Shown here piece after piece: positions 37,660-46,255 of a stretch of 64,000 nucleotides of DNA. The position numbers were made by a program, and so were the translations under genes. The notes under the pieces are model-generated. The model made no database searches. It saw nothing but the letters and a program-made list of their open reading frames with translations, and had not been told where the DNA came from. How positions within the stretch are numbered: position 1 is the first letter of the stretch; each line of letters opens with the position of its first letter. The stretch is taken from positions 603,226 to 667,225 of the forward strand of contig CAWETL010000004.1 in assembly GCA_963812085.1 (NCBI GenBank), read 5' to 3'. This DNA is from SPDF01 sp963812085 (GTDB taxonomy: Bacteria > Gemmatimonadota > Gemmatimonadetes > Gemmatimonadales > GWC2-71-9).

Positions 37660-38397
37660 ATGCTACTTAACCACAAAGAAGTTGGGAGCAGATTGACGAT
37701 CCTAGTCCAGAATCCAGAAACCAGCTACTCAGTACAGCTTATAATTGCTGCATTAAACGAAGCGCCTGGGCTTGGTCTCACAATTACCGAGATGAAAGAC
37801 ACTTTGGGTGAAATCTCGGTTCTCGTTGTTGATGGCAAAAGCATTGACCGAACCGTTGAAATAGCCAAGAACTTGGGCGCGACTGTGGTCTATCAAGATG
37901 GAGTCGGCAAGGGCGACGCCTTGGCCAAAGCTTTTGAACATGTTGATCAAAACCTTAAATATGTTATTCTTACGGATGCAGACTATACATATCCCGCCGA
38001 TTCCGTCCCAAATATGATAAGAATTCTTGAAGAAAACCCTATTGTTGGCATGGTATGTGGCAATAGGCTCAGTGATCAAGTTGACAAGAATGCTTTGCAC
38101 CGCGTGTTTCGCATCGGAAACAGAATATTGGCTTTTAGTCATAATTTGTATAACGGCCTAAACCTTCAGGATCCCCTGACTGGATTGCGGGTTGTTCGTT
38201 CCGAAGTCTTGGCTGATTGGAAAATAAAGTCTAAGGGATTTGACATTGAGGTTGAATTGAATAATCTTGTTAGACGGCGCGGTTTTTTGATTGAAGAAGT
38301 TCCAATAGGCTATCGGGCACGGCTAGGCGTGAAGAAACTCAAGGCAAGACACGGCATTTCCATCCTGAAAAGAATACTGCTTGAAGCAACAATTTAG
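37660..38397 (+). CDS. Family 2 glycosyltransferase (dolichol-phosphate hexose synthase-like)
   Basis: 245 residues. I chose ATG 37660 because TTTATAC lies about 24 nt upstream; TTG 37615 would add 15 residues. LIIAALNEAPGLGLTI, LVVDGKSIDRTVEIAKNLGA, VGKGDALAKAF and the metal-binding ILTDADYTYPAD are GT2 blocks. The C-terminus LQDPLTGLRVVRSEVL and YRARLGVKKLKARHG is shared with the partial gene at the window start and the remnant at 61.1 kb. It has no membrane anchor and probably loads a sugar onto a polyprenyl phosphate. Confidence 0.88.
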   Translation: MLLNHKEVGSRLTILVQNPETSYSVQLIIAALNEAPGLGLTITEMKDTLGEISVLVVDGKSIDRTVEIAKNLGATVVYQDGVGKGDALAKAFEHVDQNLKYVILTDADYTYPADSVPNMIRILEENPIVGMVCGNRLSDQVDKNALHRVFRIGNRILAFSHNLYNGLNLQDPLTGLRVVRSEVLADWKIKSKGFDIEVELNNLVRRRGFLIEEVPIGYRARLGVKKLKARHGISILKRILLEATI

Positions 38398-38701
38398 CTG
38401 AATAGACGTCATACTTGTCGGAAAGCCCACTGCTTGTAAACATATCTGCACTGCAAAAAAGAAGTTGAGAATATGCATGGGAACAGCCCTGATCAAAGTT
38501 CGACCGAGCTTCTGTCCAACACAAAGACAACCAGTTAAACAATAAAGGCTCAAAATCAGCACATAGAATTCCAGAAAATTGACACAGTCAATACAACTCT
38601 ATTGTACACTGGTATATACGTTGTTACGTAGCTCCATTGAAATGGCTAAGGAGGCGAATACCAATAATACTTATTGGAGCTAAATAACAGGCGTGGGCGA
38701 T
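38398..38701. other. Intergenic region with a short inverted repeat
   Basis: About 300 bp without a gene. CCAATAA-TAC-TTATTGG at 38660-38676 is a perfect 7-bp inverted repeat just before the next gene and could be an operator. TGGTATATACG near 38611 is a possible TATA box. Confidence 0.4.
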
Positions 38702-39034
38702 ATGGATAAACTGGAAATGGTGATCTTTTCGGTTTCGGTTCTTCTGGGAGCTGCGGACCTGCTAACCACCATAGTCGGCGTCGCTGGCAGGGGCGCAGTG
38801 GAATCTAACCCTCTCCTGGCTGGGTTGACCCAAACAAACCTTGCAGCATTTGCAGTCATTAAAGGCACGGCGGTTCTGTTGTTTGGGGTGATGTTTATAG
38901 GCGCACAAAAAATCATCGGCGCACCAGGTGCCCCCGTCGTAGGAAAATTCTTCGTTAGGTCAGCCTCGTTCGCCAGTTGCCTGTTCATGACCCTCGTCGT
39001 CACAAACAACATGATAGTGCTCCTCAAACCTTAA
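38702..39034 (+). CDS. Small membrane protein, DUF5658-like
   Basis: 110 residues from ATG 38702 (GTG 38693 also possible). Three or four hydrophobic segments. ADLLTTIVGVAGRGAVESNP has the D-x2-T-T, E-x-N-P pattern of archaeal DUF5658 membrane proteins, followed by LAAFAVIKGTAVLLFGVMF. The role is unknown. It is isolated, with no operon partner. Confidence 0.65.
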   Translation: MDKLEMVIFSVSVLLGAADLLTTIVGVAGRGAVESNPLLAGLTQTNLAAFAVIKGTAVLLFGVMFIGAQKIIGAPGAPVVGKFFVRSASFASCLFMTLVVTNNMIVLLKP

Positions 39035-39188
39035 GAAATTTCAACTAGGTTGCGAGGAAATCGCAAAGGCAATGTACCTAAATTTCGAAATAATAAATTC
39101 TTATAGAATACCGACAATAACCAGAAAGCTGTCTGTTTAGGCAAATAAAGAGAAAAAGGAGCTTGGAAATACTTTCCCTTGCAGTTTC

Positions 39189-39638
39189 CTATTGGGTGCC
39201 AGTGATGACTATGTTGTTGCTGAAGGTGGATAGTGAACTGGCGCTTGCAGTTGCGGTGAGTGTGATGGTTGCCGATGTGCTGTTGCCTCCAGGTAGGCTG
39301 GTTGTGGTGGGGATCCAAGAGATGCTTAGGTAGGTTCCGGCGTTTGATGGGGTCCAATTGCCATAGGCCATGGATAAGGTTTCAGCAGAGTTCCCGGTGT
39401 TCTTGATATAAATAGTCTGAGTTACCGATGTCCCGGGAGATATATTCCCCCAATTGATTGATGTTAGAGCAACTGTGCACGCTGAGTTGCTATATACGCC
39501 CAAGTTTATGGCGGTTATGGTTCCGGTTGAGGGTAACGTTTGGCTTGTTGTTAGCGCACCGGAGGTAACTGCGATGAGCATTATGCTTGCCATACCGATT
39601 GCGATTAATGCTCCAGTTCTAACTTTTTGGGTTGCCAT
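39189..39638 (-). CDS. Secreted beta-sandwich protein
   Basis: 149 residues. GGAGA lies ahead of the ATG. A signal or anchor helix (RTGALIAIGMASIMLIAVTS) precedes a ~115-residue domain with INLGVYSNSACTVALTSINW and TIYIKNTGNSAETLSMAYGN. The same domain is the C-terminal module of the broken secreted protein at 59.9-61.0 kb (IGVYSDQGCTKPISSSSWGS). It is a surface or secreted module shared by different proteins of this genome. No enzymatic motif is seen. Confidence 0.75.
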   Translation of the reverse strand: MATQKVRTGALIAIGMASIMLIAVTSGALTTSQTLPSTGTITAINLGVYSNSACTVALTSINWGNISPGTSVTQTIYIKNTGNSAETLSMAYGNWTPSNAGTYLSISWIPTTTSLPGGNSTSATITLTATASASSLSTFSNNIVITGTQ

Positions 39639-39879
39639 TTTTTATGGTCTCCAATTTCCAATTAACTTTATAGTTTATCTTAAGTATTAATAAACGTTAC
39701 TTGGTTGAGAATACAACAGTAGCTCTGAACGACACGTATACAAATCCAAAAAACCACAAGCACAAAGAACCATAGAAACCATAAAAAGAACTATAAACTC
39801 GTTAGAAACCGGTCTTCACGGATTCTCTTCTAAAAGCTGTTCGAAAAAAGATTCTGGATGTCAATGACCTGCAAATTGG

Positions 39880-40320
39880 CTAGGTTGAGTGTAGCCAGCC
39901 CCGTCCGCCCTTCTTAGGTTGCTGCACCGCGCGCTTCTCAGGTACGTAAGACGCCGCACGCCTGTGAATATCGGGCTTTGGGCTAGTAATTTTGTTTTTG
40001 ATGAATTTGTTCCAGCCGCCCACGTGAGGATCGGGTTGAACAAAACGTTCAGGGTTGTCTACTCGATGTTGCTCAAGTATCTCCTTGAAATTTAGCGCTT
40101 TGAAGTCTCTGGTTGCGTGAATAATGGTGCCCCGCTCGACTCGCAAAGACTCGTAATTGGCCACAGAAACTCCTTCAGCTCTCTGCCTGTCATCAAACCG
40201 CTCGCTCCACAATTGCTTCCATTCGACTTTTAGCTCTTCCACTAGCTGTTTTTCAGCCTTAGCTCTCTCGTCTCGAGAAGCAGCAGAACCCGCCTTGGTG
40301 GACTTTGCAGTATCTTCCAC
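39880..40320 (-). CDS. Hypothetical protein, charged
   Basis: 146 residues from GTG 40320, with GGGAG 7 nt before it. The first ~65 residues are highly charged and probably helical (AKAEKQLVEELKVEWKQLW). The C-terminal part is basic (KFIKNKITSPKPDIHRRAAS). No signal peptide, membrane helix or known motif is visible, and I do not recognise the family. The palindromic element at 40455 lies 135 bp upstream of its start, but is equally close to the liv operon. Confidence 0.55.
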   Translation of the reverse strand: MEDTAKSTKAGSAASRDERAKAEKQLVEELKVEWKQLWSERFDDRQRAEGVSVANYESLRVERGTIIHATRDFKALNFKEILEQHRVDNPERFVQPDPHVGGWNKFIKNKITSPKPDIHRRAASYVPEKRAVQQPKKGGRGWLHST

Positions 40321-40454
40321 AGTTATCTCCCAATCAATCCCTTGTCCAGCTACTATTTAATCACCATAGTAATATAAATCTTAACAAGTATTCTAGAACA
40401 ATACCCAAACTTTTCTATAGCCGCCAGCATTCATCCCTTTGCCCATCTCCCCCC

Positions 40455-40480
40455 AAAATTACTCAAAATTGAGTAATTTT
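40455..40480. promoter_or_regulatory. Palindromic operator-like element, copy 1
   Basis: Perfect 12-bp arms AAAATTACTCAA and TTGAGTAATTTT around AA, flanked by CCCCCC on the left and followed by TAGCTTCTTGCCTCATCA. The same element, in the opposite orientation, lies at 56558-56581. It is about 100 bp upstream of the TATA box of the liv-paaK-ior operon. It could bind a dimeric regulator. Confidence 0.65.
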
Positions 40481-40576
40481 AGCTTCTTGCCTCATCAGCT
40501 GTTTCAGCTGGCTTGACAGAACCAACAGCACAGTTACGTATTGCCGGCCATTGCTGCGCGCAAGTTTCTGCATAGC

Positions 40577-40586
40577 TTTATATTTT
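40577..40586 (+). promoter_or_regulatory. Probable TATA box of the liv-paaK-ior operon
   Basis: TTTATATTTT, about 50 nt before the TTG start of livG and about 100 bp after the palindrome. The GGAGA ribosome binding site at 40616-40620 lies where the leader would be. Confidence 0.5.
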
Positions 40587-40628
40587 CACCTTTCTTATAT
40601 TCAAAAGTCCCAGCTGGAGAATTGTTGC

Positions 40629-41378
40629 TTGCTAAAATGCGTAGAAGTCTCAAAAACGTTCGGAGGACTCCAAGCAGTAAAAAAAGTTGACCTATCCGTA
40701 AACCCAGGCGAAATCTCCGGGCTAGTGGGCCCCAACGGATCAGGAAAATCAACTTTGCTCAACCTCATAAGCGGCGTCTACAAACCCGACAGCGGCAAAA
40801 TCCTCTTCAACGGCGAAGAAATCTCCAACATGCCCCCATATGCAATATGCGCACGAGGCCTAACAAAAACTTCTCAAACAGTGCAGTCCTTTCCAGACAT
40901 GACCACCCTGGAGAACGTTCTGGCGGGCGTACTTTTCTCCGAGAAGAAACAGACACAGAAAAGACACCCTGAAGACCGAGCAAGAGAACTCTTAGAATTC
41001 GTGGGCATCCAAAAAGAGAAATTTAACTCTTCCGCAAAAGACCTCAACGTTATCGAACTGCGCAGAGTCCAACTTGCACGCGCGCTAGCTACAAACCCCA
41101 AAATGCTCCTCCTTGACGAACTTCTCACGGGACTTACTCCAAAGGAAAACGACGAGGCCATAGCCTTGATTAGACTCATCAACAAGCAAGGCATAACTAT
41201 TCTGATGGTTGAGCACGTAATGAAAGTAATAATGGGATTGTGTAGCAACGTGACTGTTTTGCATCATGGCGAAAAAATCTGCGAGGGAACTCCTGGAGTG
41301 GTCTGCAAAGACGAAGAAGTGATCAAGGTCTATCTTGGCAAGAAATACCAGTTCGGCGAGGACAATGGAGATGCTTAA
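40629..41378 (+). CDS. livG: Branched-chain/aromatic amino acid ABC transporter ATP-binding protein LivG
   Basis: 249 residues from TTG 40629, with GGAGA 8 nt upstream. Walker A is GPNGSGKST (34-42). The signature region reads LNVIELRRVQLARAL instead of LSGGQ, and Walker B is LLLDELLTGL. This variant is known in one LivG subgroup, so it need not mean inactivity. It pairs with LivF to power uptake through LivH and LivM. The gene opens a nine-gene operon and overlaps livF. Confidence 0.88.
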   Translation: MLKCVEVSKTFGGLQAVKKVDLSVNPGEISGLVGPNGSGKSTLLNLISGVYKPDSGKILFNGEEISNMPPYAICARGLTKTSQTVQSFPDMTTLENVLAGVLFSEKKQTQKRHPEDRARELLEFVGIQKEKFNSSAKDLNVIELRRVQLARALATNPKMLLLDELLTGLTPKENDEAIALIRLINKQGITILMVEHVMKVIMGLCSNVTVLHHGEKICEGTPGVVCKDEEVIKVYLGKKYQFGEDNGDA

Positions 41379-42075
41379 GCTAGAAAGAGTCGCGTCAGGC
41401 TACGGCAAAGTGCAGATACTCTGGGACGTTTCATTCCAAATCAAAGAGAAAGAAATAGTCAGCATAATCGGGCCCAACGGCGCAGGAAAAACCACACTCG
41501 TCAAAACCATCATGGGAATGATTCCCGCCACAAGCGGCGTTATACGCTTCAAGGACGAGCCCATACAGAAGTTGCCCCCGTACGAAATTGTCCAGAAAGG
41601 ATTAGTCATGATTCCCGAGGGAAGAGAAATCTTCCCAAGAATGACAGTCGAAGAAAACCTACTCTTAGGCGCCTACACCATCAAAGACAAAAGCGCCGTG
41701 CAGGATTCGAAAGAAAAAGTCTTCCAGATTTTTCCAATCCTCAAAAAGAAAGAAAAAGCACAAGCCCAAACGCTAAGCGGCGGAGAGCAACAGATGCTGG
41801 TCATCTGCAGAAGTCTCATGTCTAACCCTCAACTACTAATTCTGGATGAGCCTTCGCTGGGATTAGCCCCGATTGTGGTGGAAAAAGTTCTGGATACCGT
41901 AGCAAAAATAAACGAAGATGGCGTTACCATCCTGCTCGTGGAGCAAAACATACGCGACTCCCTAAGCATCGCCGACCGGGGTTACGTGTTAGAGGAAGGC
42001 AAAATTATTTTAGAAGGCGAAAGCAGAGAACTTCTAATCAACAATCATATTAGAGAAGTCTATTTGGGGCTTTAG
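41365..42075 (+). CDS. livF: Branched-chain/aromatic amino acid ABC transporter ATP-binding protein LivF
   Basis: 236 residues from ATG 41365, overlapping the end of livG (ATG 41371 is an alternative). Walker A GPNGAGKTT, signature QTLSGGEQQMLVICRSLMSN, Walker B LLILDEPSLGLAP and the H-loop-region LLVEQNIRDSL are all canonical. It forms the second ATPase of the importer. Overlapping starts indicate translational coupling. Confidence 0.92.
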   Translation: MEMLKLERVASGYGKVQILWDVSFQIKEKEIVSIIGPNGAGKTTLVKTIMGMIPATSGVIRFKDEPIQKLPPYEIVQKGLVMIPEGREIFPRMTVEENLLLGAYTIKDKSAVQDSKEKVFQIFPILKKKEKAQAQTLSGGEQQMLVICRSLMSNPQLLILDEPSLGLAPIVVEKVLDTVAKINEDGVTILLVEQNIRDSLSIADRGYVLEEGKIILEGESRELLINNHIREVYLGL

Positions 42076-42090
42076 GGGAACAGAGACATC

Positions 42091-43407
42091 GTGAGCGACA
42101 AATACTGGAACAAAACCATCGAAACCATGTCTAGAAAACAACTCAGAGAACTGCAACTAAGAAAACTCAAAGCCTCAGTAAAACACTGCTACGACAACAG
42201 CCCATTTTACAAAAGAAAACTCAAAGCAGCAGGCGTAACTCCTGACAGCATAAAGACTTTGGAAGACATCCAGAAAATTCCGTTCACAGTCAAAAGTGAC
42301 CTTCGCGACAATTACCCTATGGGTTTGGTTGCCGTCGACTCCGCAAACATCGTTGAAATTCACGCTTCCAGCGGAACAACGGGAAACCCAATTATCGGCG
42401 CCTACACGCGAAGCGACTTGGAAGCTTGGCAGGAAGTCATGGCACGCTCAATTTACACCGTAGGCGGAAGAAGAGAAGACGTCATCCACATCGCCTATGG
42501 CTACGGTCTATTCACCGGGGGCTTAGGTTTTCACTATGGGGCCCAGAAAATTGGAACCGAAATCGTTCCTGCAAGCGGTGGCATGACTCAAAGACAAATA
42601 AAACTCATGAAAGACTTGGGCGTGACAATACTCTGCTGCACCCCAAGCTTCGCGGTCTACCTTGCGGAGACCATGGCTAAAGAAGGCGTCAACCCGAAAA
42701 AAGATCTAAAACTCAGAGTTGGCATGTTCGGCGCCGAACCCTGGTCGGAACGAACACGCGAAAGAATCCAAGCCGCATTAGGAATCGATGCCTTCGACAT
42801 CTACGGATTAACCGAGCTGTCGGGTCCCGGCGTCTCATGCGAATGTCCCGAGCATAAGGGTCTGCACATTTGGGAAGACCACTTCCTGGTCGAAACCATT
42901 AACTCCGAAACAGGCGAAGTATTGCCTGAAGGCGAAGAAGGCGAACTCGTCTTCACACCCCTCACAAAGGTCGGCATGCCGCTTCTAAGGTACAGGACAC
43001 GAGACATCTCAATCATAGAAACGGACATGTGCCCCTGCAGACGCACTCACGCTCGAATGATGAGGGTAACCGGACGCTCAGACGACATGCTCATCATACG
43101 CGGCGTCAACGTCTTTCCCTCACAAATCGAATATGTCGTTATGGGCTTCCCTGAACTCGCAACCCAATACCAAATATACATTGATAGACCCGACGCGTTA
43201 GACACGTTTGCCGTGCGAGTCGAGCTGACTGAAGAAGCCACCAAAAACTCCCAGTTTGAAGTGGAGGGGCTTAAACGCAGAATTCTGAGCAAAATTAACA
43301 ACATCACCGGACTCAACCCTGAAATCGAAGTTGTAAAATGTGGGGAAATTCCTCGAACCGAGGGAAAAGCCAAGCACGTGTTTGATAACCGAAAAGGCAA
43401 AATCTAA
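42091..43407 (+). CDS. paaK: Phenylacetate-CoA ligase family (PaaK-like)
   Basis: 438 residues from GTG 42091. AMP-binding P-loop SSGTTGNPIIGAYT near residue 93, adenine site FDIYGLTELSGPG, and C-terminal hinge/domain RSDDMLIIRGVNVFPSQIEY and IPRTEGKAKHVFDNR. Length and blocks match PaaK-type enzymes, which make aryl-CoA from an arylacetate, CoA and ATP. Next to IorAB it could activate imported arylacetates for reductive carboxylation, or recover CoA thioesters. It lies 15 nt after livF. Confidence 0.9.
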   Translation: MSDKYWNKTIETMSRKQLRELQLRKLKASVKHCYDNSPFYKRKLKAAGVTPDSIKTLEDIQKIPFTVKSDLRDNYPMGLVAVDSANIVEIHASSGTTGNPIIGAYTRSDLEAWQEVMARSIYTVGGRREDVIHIAYGYGLFTGGLGFHYGAQKIGTEIVPASGGMTQRQIKLMKDLGVTILCCTPSFAVYLAETMAKEGVNPKKDLKLRVGMFGAEPWSERTRERIQAALGIDAFDIYGLTELSGPGVSCECPEHKGLHIWEDHFLVETINSETGEVLPEGEEGELVFTPLTKVGMPLLRYRTRDISIIETDMCPCRRTHARMMRVTGRSDDMLIIRGVNVFPSQIEYVVMGFPELATQYQIYIDRPDALDTFAVRVELTEEATKNSQFEVEGLKRRILSKINNITGLNPEIEVVKCGEIPRTEGKAKHVFDNRKGKI

Positions 43408-43421
43408 AGGATATTACGCTA

Positions 43422-45614
43422 ATGGCTTCGAAGATAGCAGTGAACAAACCAAACAGTTACTTGCTGTTAAACGGAGATGAAGCAGTCGCCCGCGGCGCAA
43501 TTGAAGCAGGAATCAAGGTCGCGGCTGCCTATCCAGGCACTCCTTCCACAGAGATTCTCGAGACCATCGCCGAAGTAGCTAAACAGTTCGGTATCTACGC
43601 GGAATGGAGCATCAACGAGATAGTTTCTGTTGAAGTCGCAGCTGGCGCATCAATGGCTGGCGTCAGATCTCTCGTCTCCATGAAACATGTTGGCATGAAC
43701 GTGGCAGCAGACGCGGCAATGACTCTTGCCTACACAGGCGTAGTCGGCGGAATGGTTATTGCAGTCTGCGACGACCCCGCCATGCACAGCAGCCAAAACG
43801 AACAAGACACACGCTACTTCTCAGTCCACTCAAACATACCACTTCTCGACGCAGGCAGCCCACAAGAAGCCTACGCGATGACCAGGGCAGCATTTGAAGT
43901 GAGCGAAAAACTCCAGCTACCCATAATCGTTCGCTTAACAACCAGAGTAGCCCACGGAAAAGCACGCGTCCAAATTGGCGAATTCCAAAACCCCAAGACG
44001 AAAGCTGAATTCGACAAGGACGGATCAAAATGGGTGATGGTTCCACAAAACGCCCTACGCCAACACCGCATCCTAAAAACCAGGCTTGAACAAGCAGAAG
44101 CAATGGTCAACCTATCCAAGTTTAACGTCCTTGAAGACAACGGCAAAACCATCGGCATAATAGGCAGCGGCATAGGATACTACCACACCAAATCCCTACT
44201 TGAATCCCAAAAGTTTTCCTGGTTAAAACTGGGGTTCGTGTACCCGTTTCCCCGCGACTTAGTTAAGAGATTCGCCTCTAAACTCAAAAAAGTAATCGTT
44301 GTCGAAGAACTCAGACCCTACGTCGAGGACAATTTGCGTGGTCTGAACGTCGAGGTTTTGGGAAAGAATAGACTTGGATTGGAGGAAATTGGTGAGTTCA
44401 CCCCCGACGGGCTGCGGGAAGCTTTCGCCAAACTCGAATGCGCAGAGAAAGCAGAACGACAAACAGACCTAAACCTGCCCCCCAGACCGCCGGTTCTGTG
44501 CCCGGGATGCCCCCACCGAGCCTTCTACTACGCTTTAAACAGCGTTAACCAATACATCAACTGCGACGCCGACAAATGTATCGGCTGCGACGTATGCGAA
44601 TACGCCTGTTCATGGGAAAAAGAAGGGACCTTCAACCCAACAAAATCCAGAATCCGAGCACTAAGACTCGATGTACTCTCGAACATGGCTTTGACGTGTC
44701 GCCTCTGCAAAGACGCCCCGTGCGTTGTCGCTTGCCCCAAAGACGCATTAATCCAAACCAAAGAAAGAGGAGTCGTTGCAGTTGATGAGAATAAATGTGA
44801 TGGATGCGGCTGGTGCATAGAAGCCTGCCAATACGGCGCCGTAACCTTACATTCTGGGACGCACAAAGCCATCATCTGCGACACCTGCAGCGGCGAACCC
44901 AAATGCATCGAAGAATGCCCAGAATCCGCCCTGAACTTCAAAGGAATGTCCAACGACAAAATAGTCACCGGAGACATAGGCTGCTACACCCTAGGATGTT
45001 TGCCGCCAGTGAACGCCGTCCACACATGCCTATGCATGGGGGCGGGAATTAGCCAAGCAGCGGGCATGGTTCACGCCGGCGTAAAAGACAAAGCGTTCGC
45101 AGTTATAGGCGACTCCACATTCTTCCACGCCGGCATGCCAGGACTACTTAACATAGCATACAACAAAGCAAACGTCTGCGTCATTATCCTGGACAACAGA
45201 ACAGTTGCCATGACTGGGCACCAACCCACCCCCGAATCAGGCAAAACAGCCATGGGCGACGACTCAAAAATCGTCAAAGTCCAAGACATAGCCAAAAGCC
45301 TAGGCATAGACAGAGTAGACGTCGTGGACCCGTACGACATCAAGAAAACCACGCAGGTGCTCAAGGAAACCATGGAGTATAAGGGTCCAAGCGTCATAAT
45401 TTCCGAACGCCCCTGCCCACTAAGAATCGAGAAAGGCTCCATCAGAAAAATTCAGGACACCTGCAACGGCTGCGGCGTCTGCGTAAAAGCCTTCGGCTGC
45501 CCAGCCATCTCACTAACAGCCACAAGCGCCGAGATTGACGAAACCCTCTGTCAAGGATGCGGCGTCTGCGAACAAGTGTGCCCCTACGATGCAGTGAGGA
45601 GCAAGGAAACATGA
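43422..45614 (+). CDS. iorA: Indolepyruvate:ferredoxin oxidoreductase alpha subunit with internal four-cluster ferredoxin insertion
   Basis: 730 residues, longer than the usual 600-650. The N-terminal pyrimidine-type domain has AAAYPGTPSTEILETIAEVA, and the TPP domain GDIGCYTLG (517-525), GDSTFFHAGMPGLLNIAY and DNRTVAMTGHQPTPE. The C-terminus carries two [4Fe-4S] sites (C681-C693, C710-C720). Between the zinc-like LCPGCPHRAFYYAL and GDIGCYT an extra stretch of ~130 residues (380-510) holds four more cysteine quartets: C386-C396, C426-C438, C459-C469, C486-C499. It oxidises arylpyruvates to aryl-CoA with IorB. Confidence 0.93.
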   Translation: MASKIAVNKPNSYLLLNGDEAVARGAIEAGIKVAAAYPGTPSTEILETIAEVAKQFGIYAEWSINEIVSVEVAAGASMAGVRSLVSMKHVGMNVAADAAMTLAYTGVVGGMVIAVCDDPAMHSSQNEQDTRYFSVHSNIPLLDAGSPQEAYAMTRAAFEVSEKLQLPIIVRLTTRVAHGKARVQIGEFQNPKTKAEFDKDGSKWVMVPQNALRQHRILKTRLEQAEAMVNLSKFNVLEDNGKTIGIIGSGIGYYHTKSLLESQKFSWLKLGFVYPFPRDLVKRFASKLKKVIVVEELRPYVEDNLRGLNVEVLGKNRLGLEEIGEFTPDGLREAFAKLECAEKAERQTDLNLPPRPPVLCPGCPHRAFYYALNSVNQYINCDADKCIGCDVCEYACSWEKEGTFNPTKSRIRALRLDVLSNMALTCRLCKDAPCVVACPKDALIQTKERGVVAVDENKCDGCGWCIEACQYGAVTLHSGTHKAIICDTCSGEPKCIEECPESALNFKGMSNDKIVTGDIGCYTLGCLPPVNAVHTCLCMGAGISQAAGMVHAGVKDKAFAVIGDSTFFHAGMPGLLNIAYNKANVCVIILDNRTVAMTGHQPTPESGKTAMGDDSKIVKVQDIAKSLGIDRVDVVDPYDIKKTTQVLKETMEYKGPSVIISERPCPLRIEKGSIRKIQDTCNGCGVCVKAFGCPAISLTATSAEIDETLCQGCGVCEQVCPYDAVRSKET

Positions 45615-46204
45615 AACTGGACCTTGTCTTCACGGGAGTAGGCGGTCAAGGCGTCGTCGTGCTGAGCGACATATTCTGCGAAGCCGCGCTCATAGATGGC
45701 TTTGACGTGGCAAAAGCTGAGATTCACGGGATGGCCCAACGCGGCGGCTCAATCAGCGCACACGTCAGAATCGGAGACAAGGTTCTCTCCCCACTTATTG
45801 AACGCGGCAAAGCCGGCATAATCGTGGGTTTTGAGGTCCTAGAAACGGCTCGAGCGTTGCCCATGCTAAAGCCCACGGGCACAGTTATCGTCAACACCAA
45901 GTTCATCCCTCCCAACTGCCTATCGGTGAGTTCAGAGAAGCCCTTGAAAATCGAAACACTGCTAAACATGATCCAGGACAGGGCTCCTAACGTCTACAAG
46001 GTTGACGGACTTGAAATCGCGGCTAAGCTTGGGAACCTGCTGGTTCTAAACACCATCATGCTGGGCGCTGTGTCAGCCATCCCAGAAATCCCCATAAAAC
46101 AGGAATCTTTCCAACAGGCCATAGCAGGCAGACTCAAAGAGAAATACATAAAGTTAAATCTGCAAGCCTTCCAGCTAGGTCGCCAAAGTGTGTTTATCAG
46201 TTAG
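45611..46204 (+). CDS. iorB: Indolepyruvate:ferredoxin oxidoreductase beta subunit
   Basis: 197 residues. The ATG at 45611 overlaps the iorA stop as ATGA. VFTGVGGQGVVVLSDIF is the gamma-domain glycine loop, and AEIHGMAQRGGSISAHVRIG is the IorB signature. It completes the IorAB heterodimer, which uses TPP, CoA and ferredoxin to convert arylpyruvates to aryl-CoA and CO2, reversibly. The tight coupling supports equal expression of both subunits. Confidence 0.93.
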   Translation: MKLDLVFTGVGGQGVVVLSDIFCEAALIDGFDVAKAEIHGMAQRGGSISAHVRIGDKVLSPLIERGKAGIIVGFEVLETARALPMLKPTGTVIVNTKFIPPNCLSVSSEKPLKIETLLNMIQDRAPNVYKVDGLEIAAKLGNLLVLNTIMLGAVSAIPEIPIKQESFQQAIAGRLKEKYIKLNLQAFQLGRQSVFIS

Positions 46205-46255
46205 TTTTATTAGCTATTCCTATCATCATAGGAAGGAAAAAGAGAGGACATTTGA

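Noticed and set aside
40629..41378. LivG as an inactive ATPase because LSGGQ is missing
   Set aside because: A divergent signature followed by R-R-x-x-L-A-R-A-L occurs in one normal LivG subgroup. Walker A and B are present.
43756..44103. Long minus-strand open frame inside iorA
   Set aside because: Antisense shadow of a strongly supported gene, with composition imposed by iorA codon usage.
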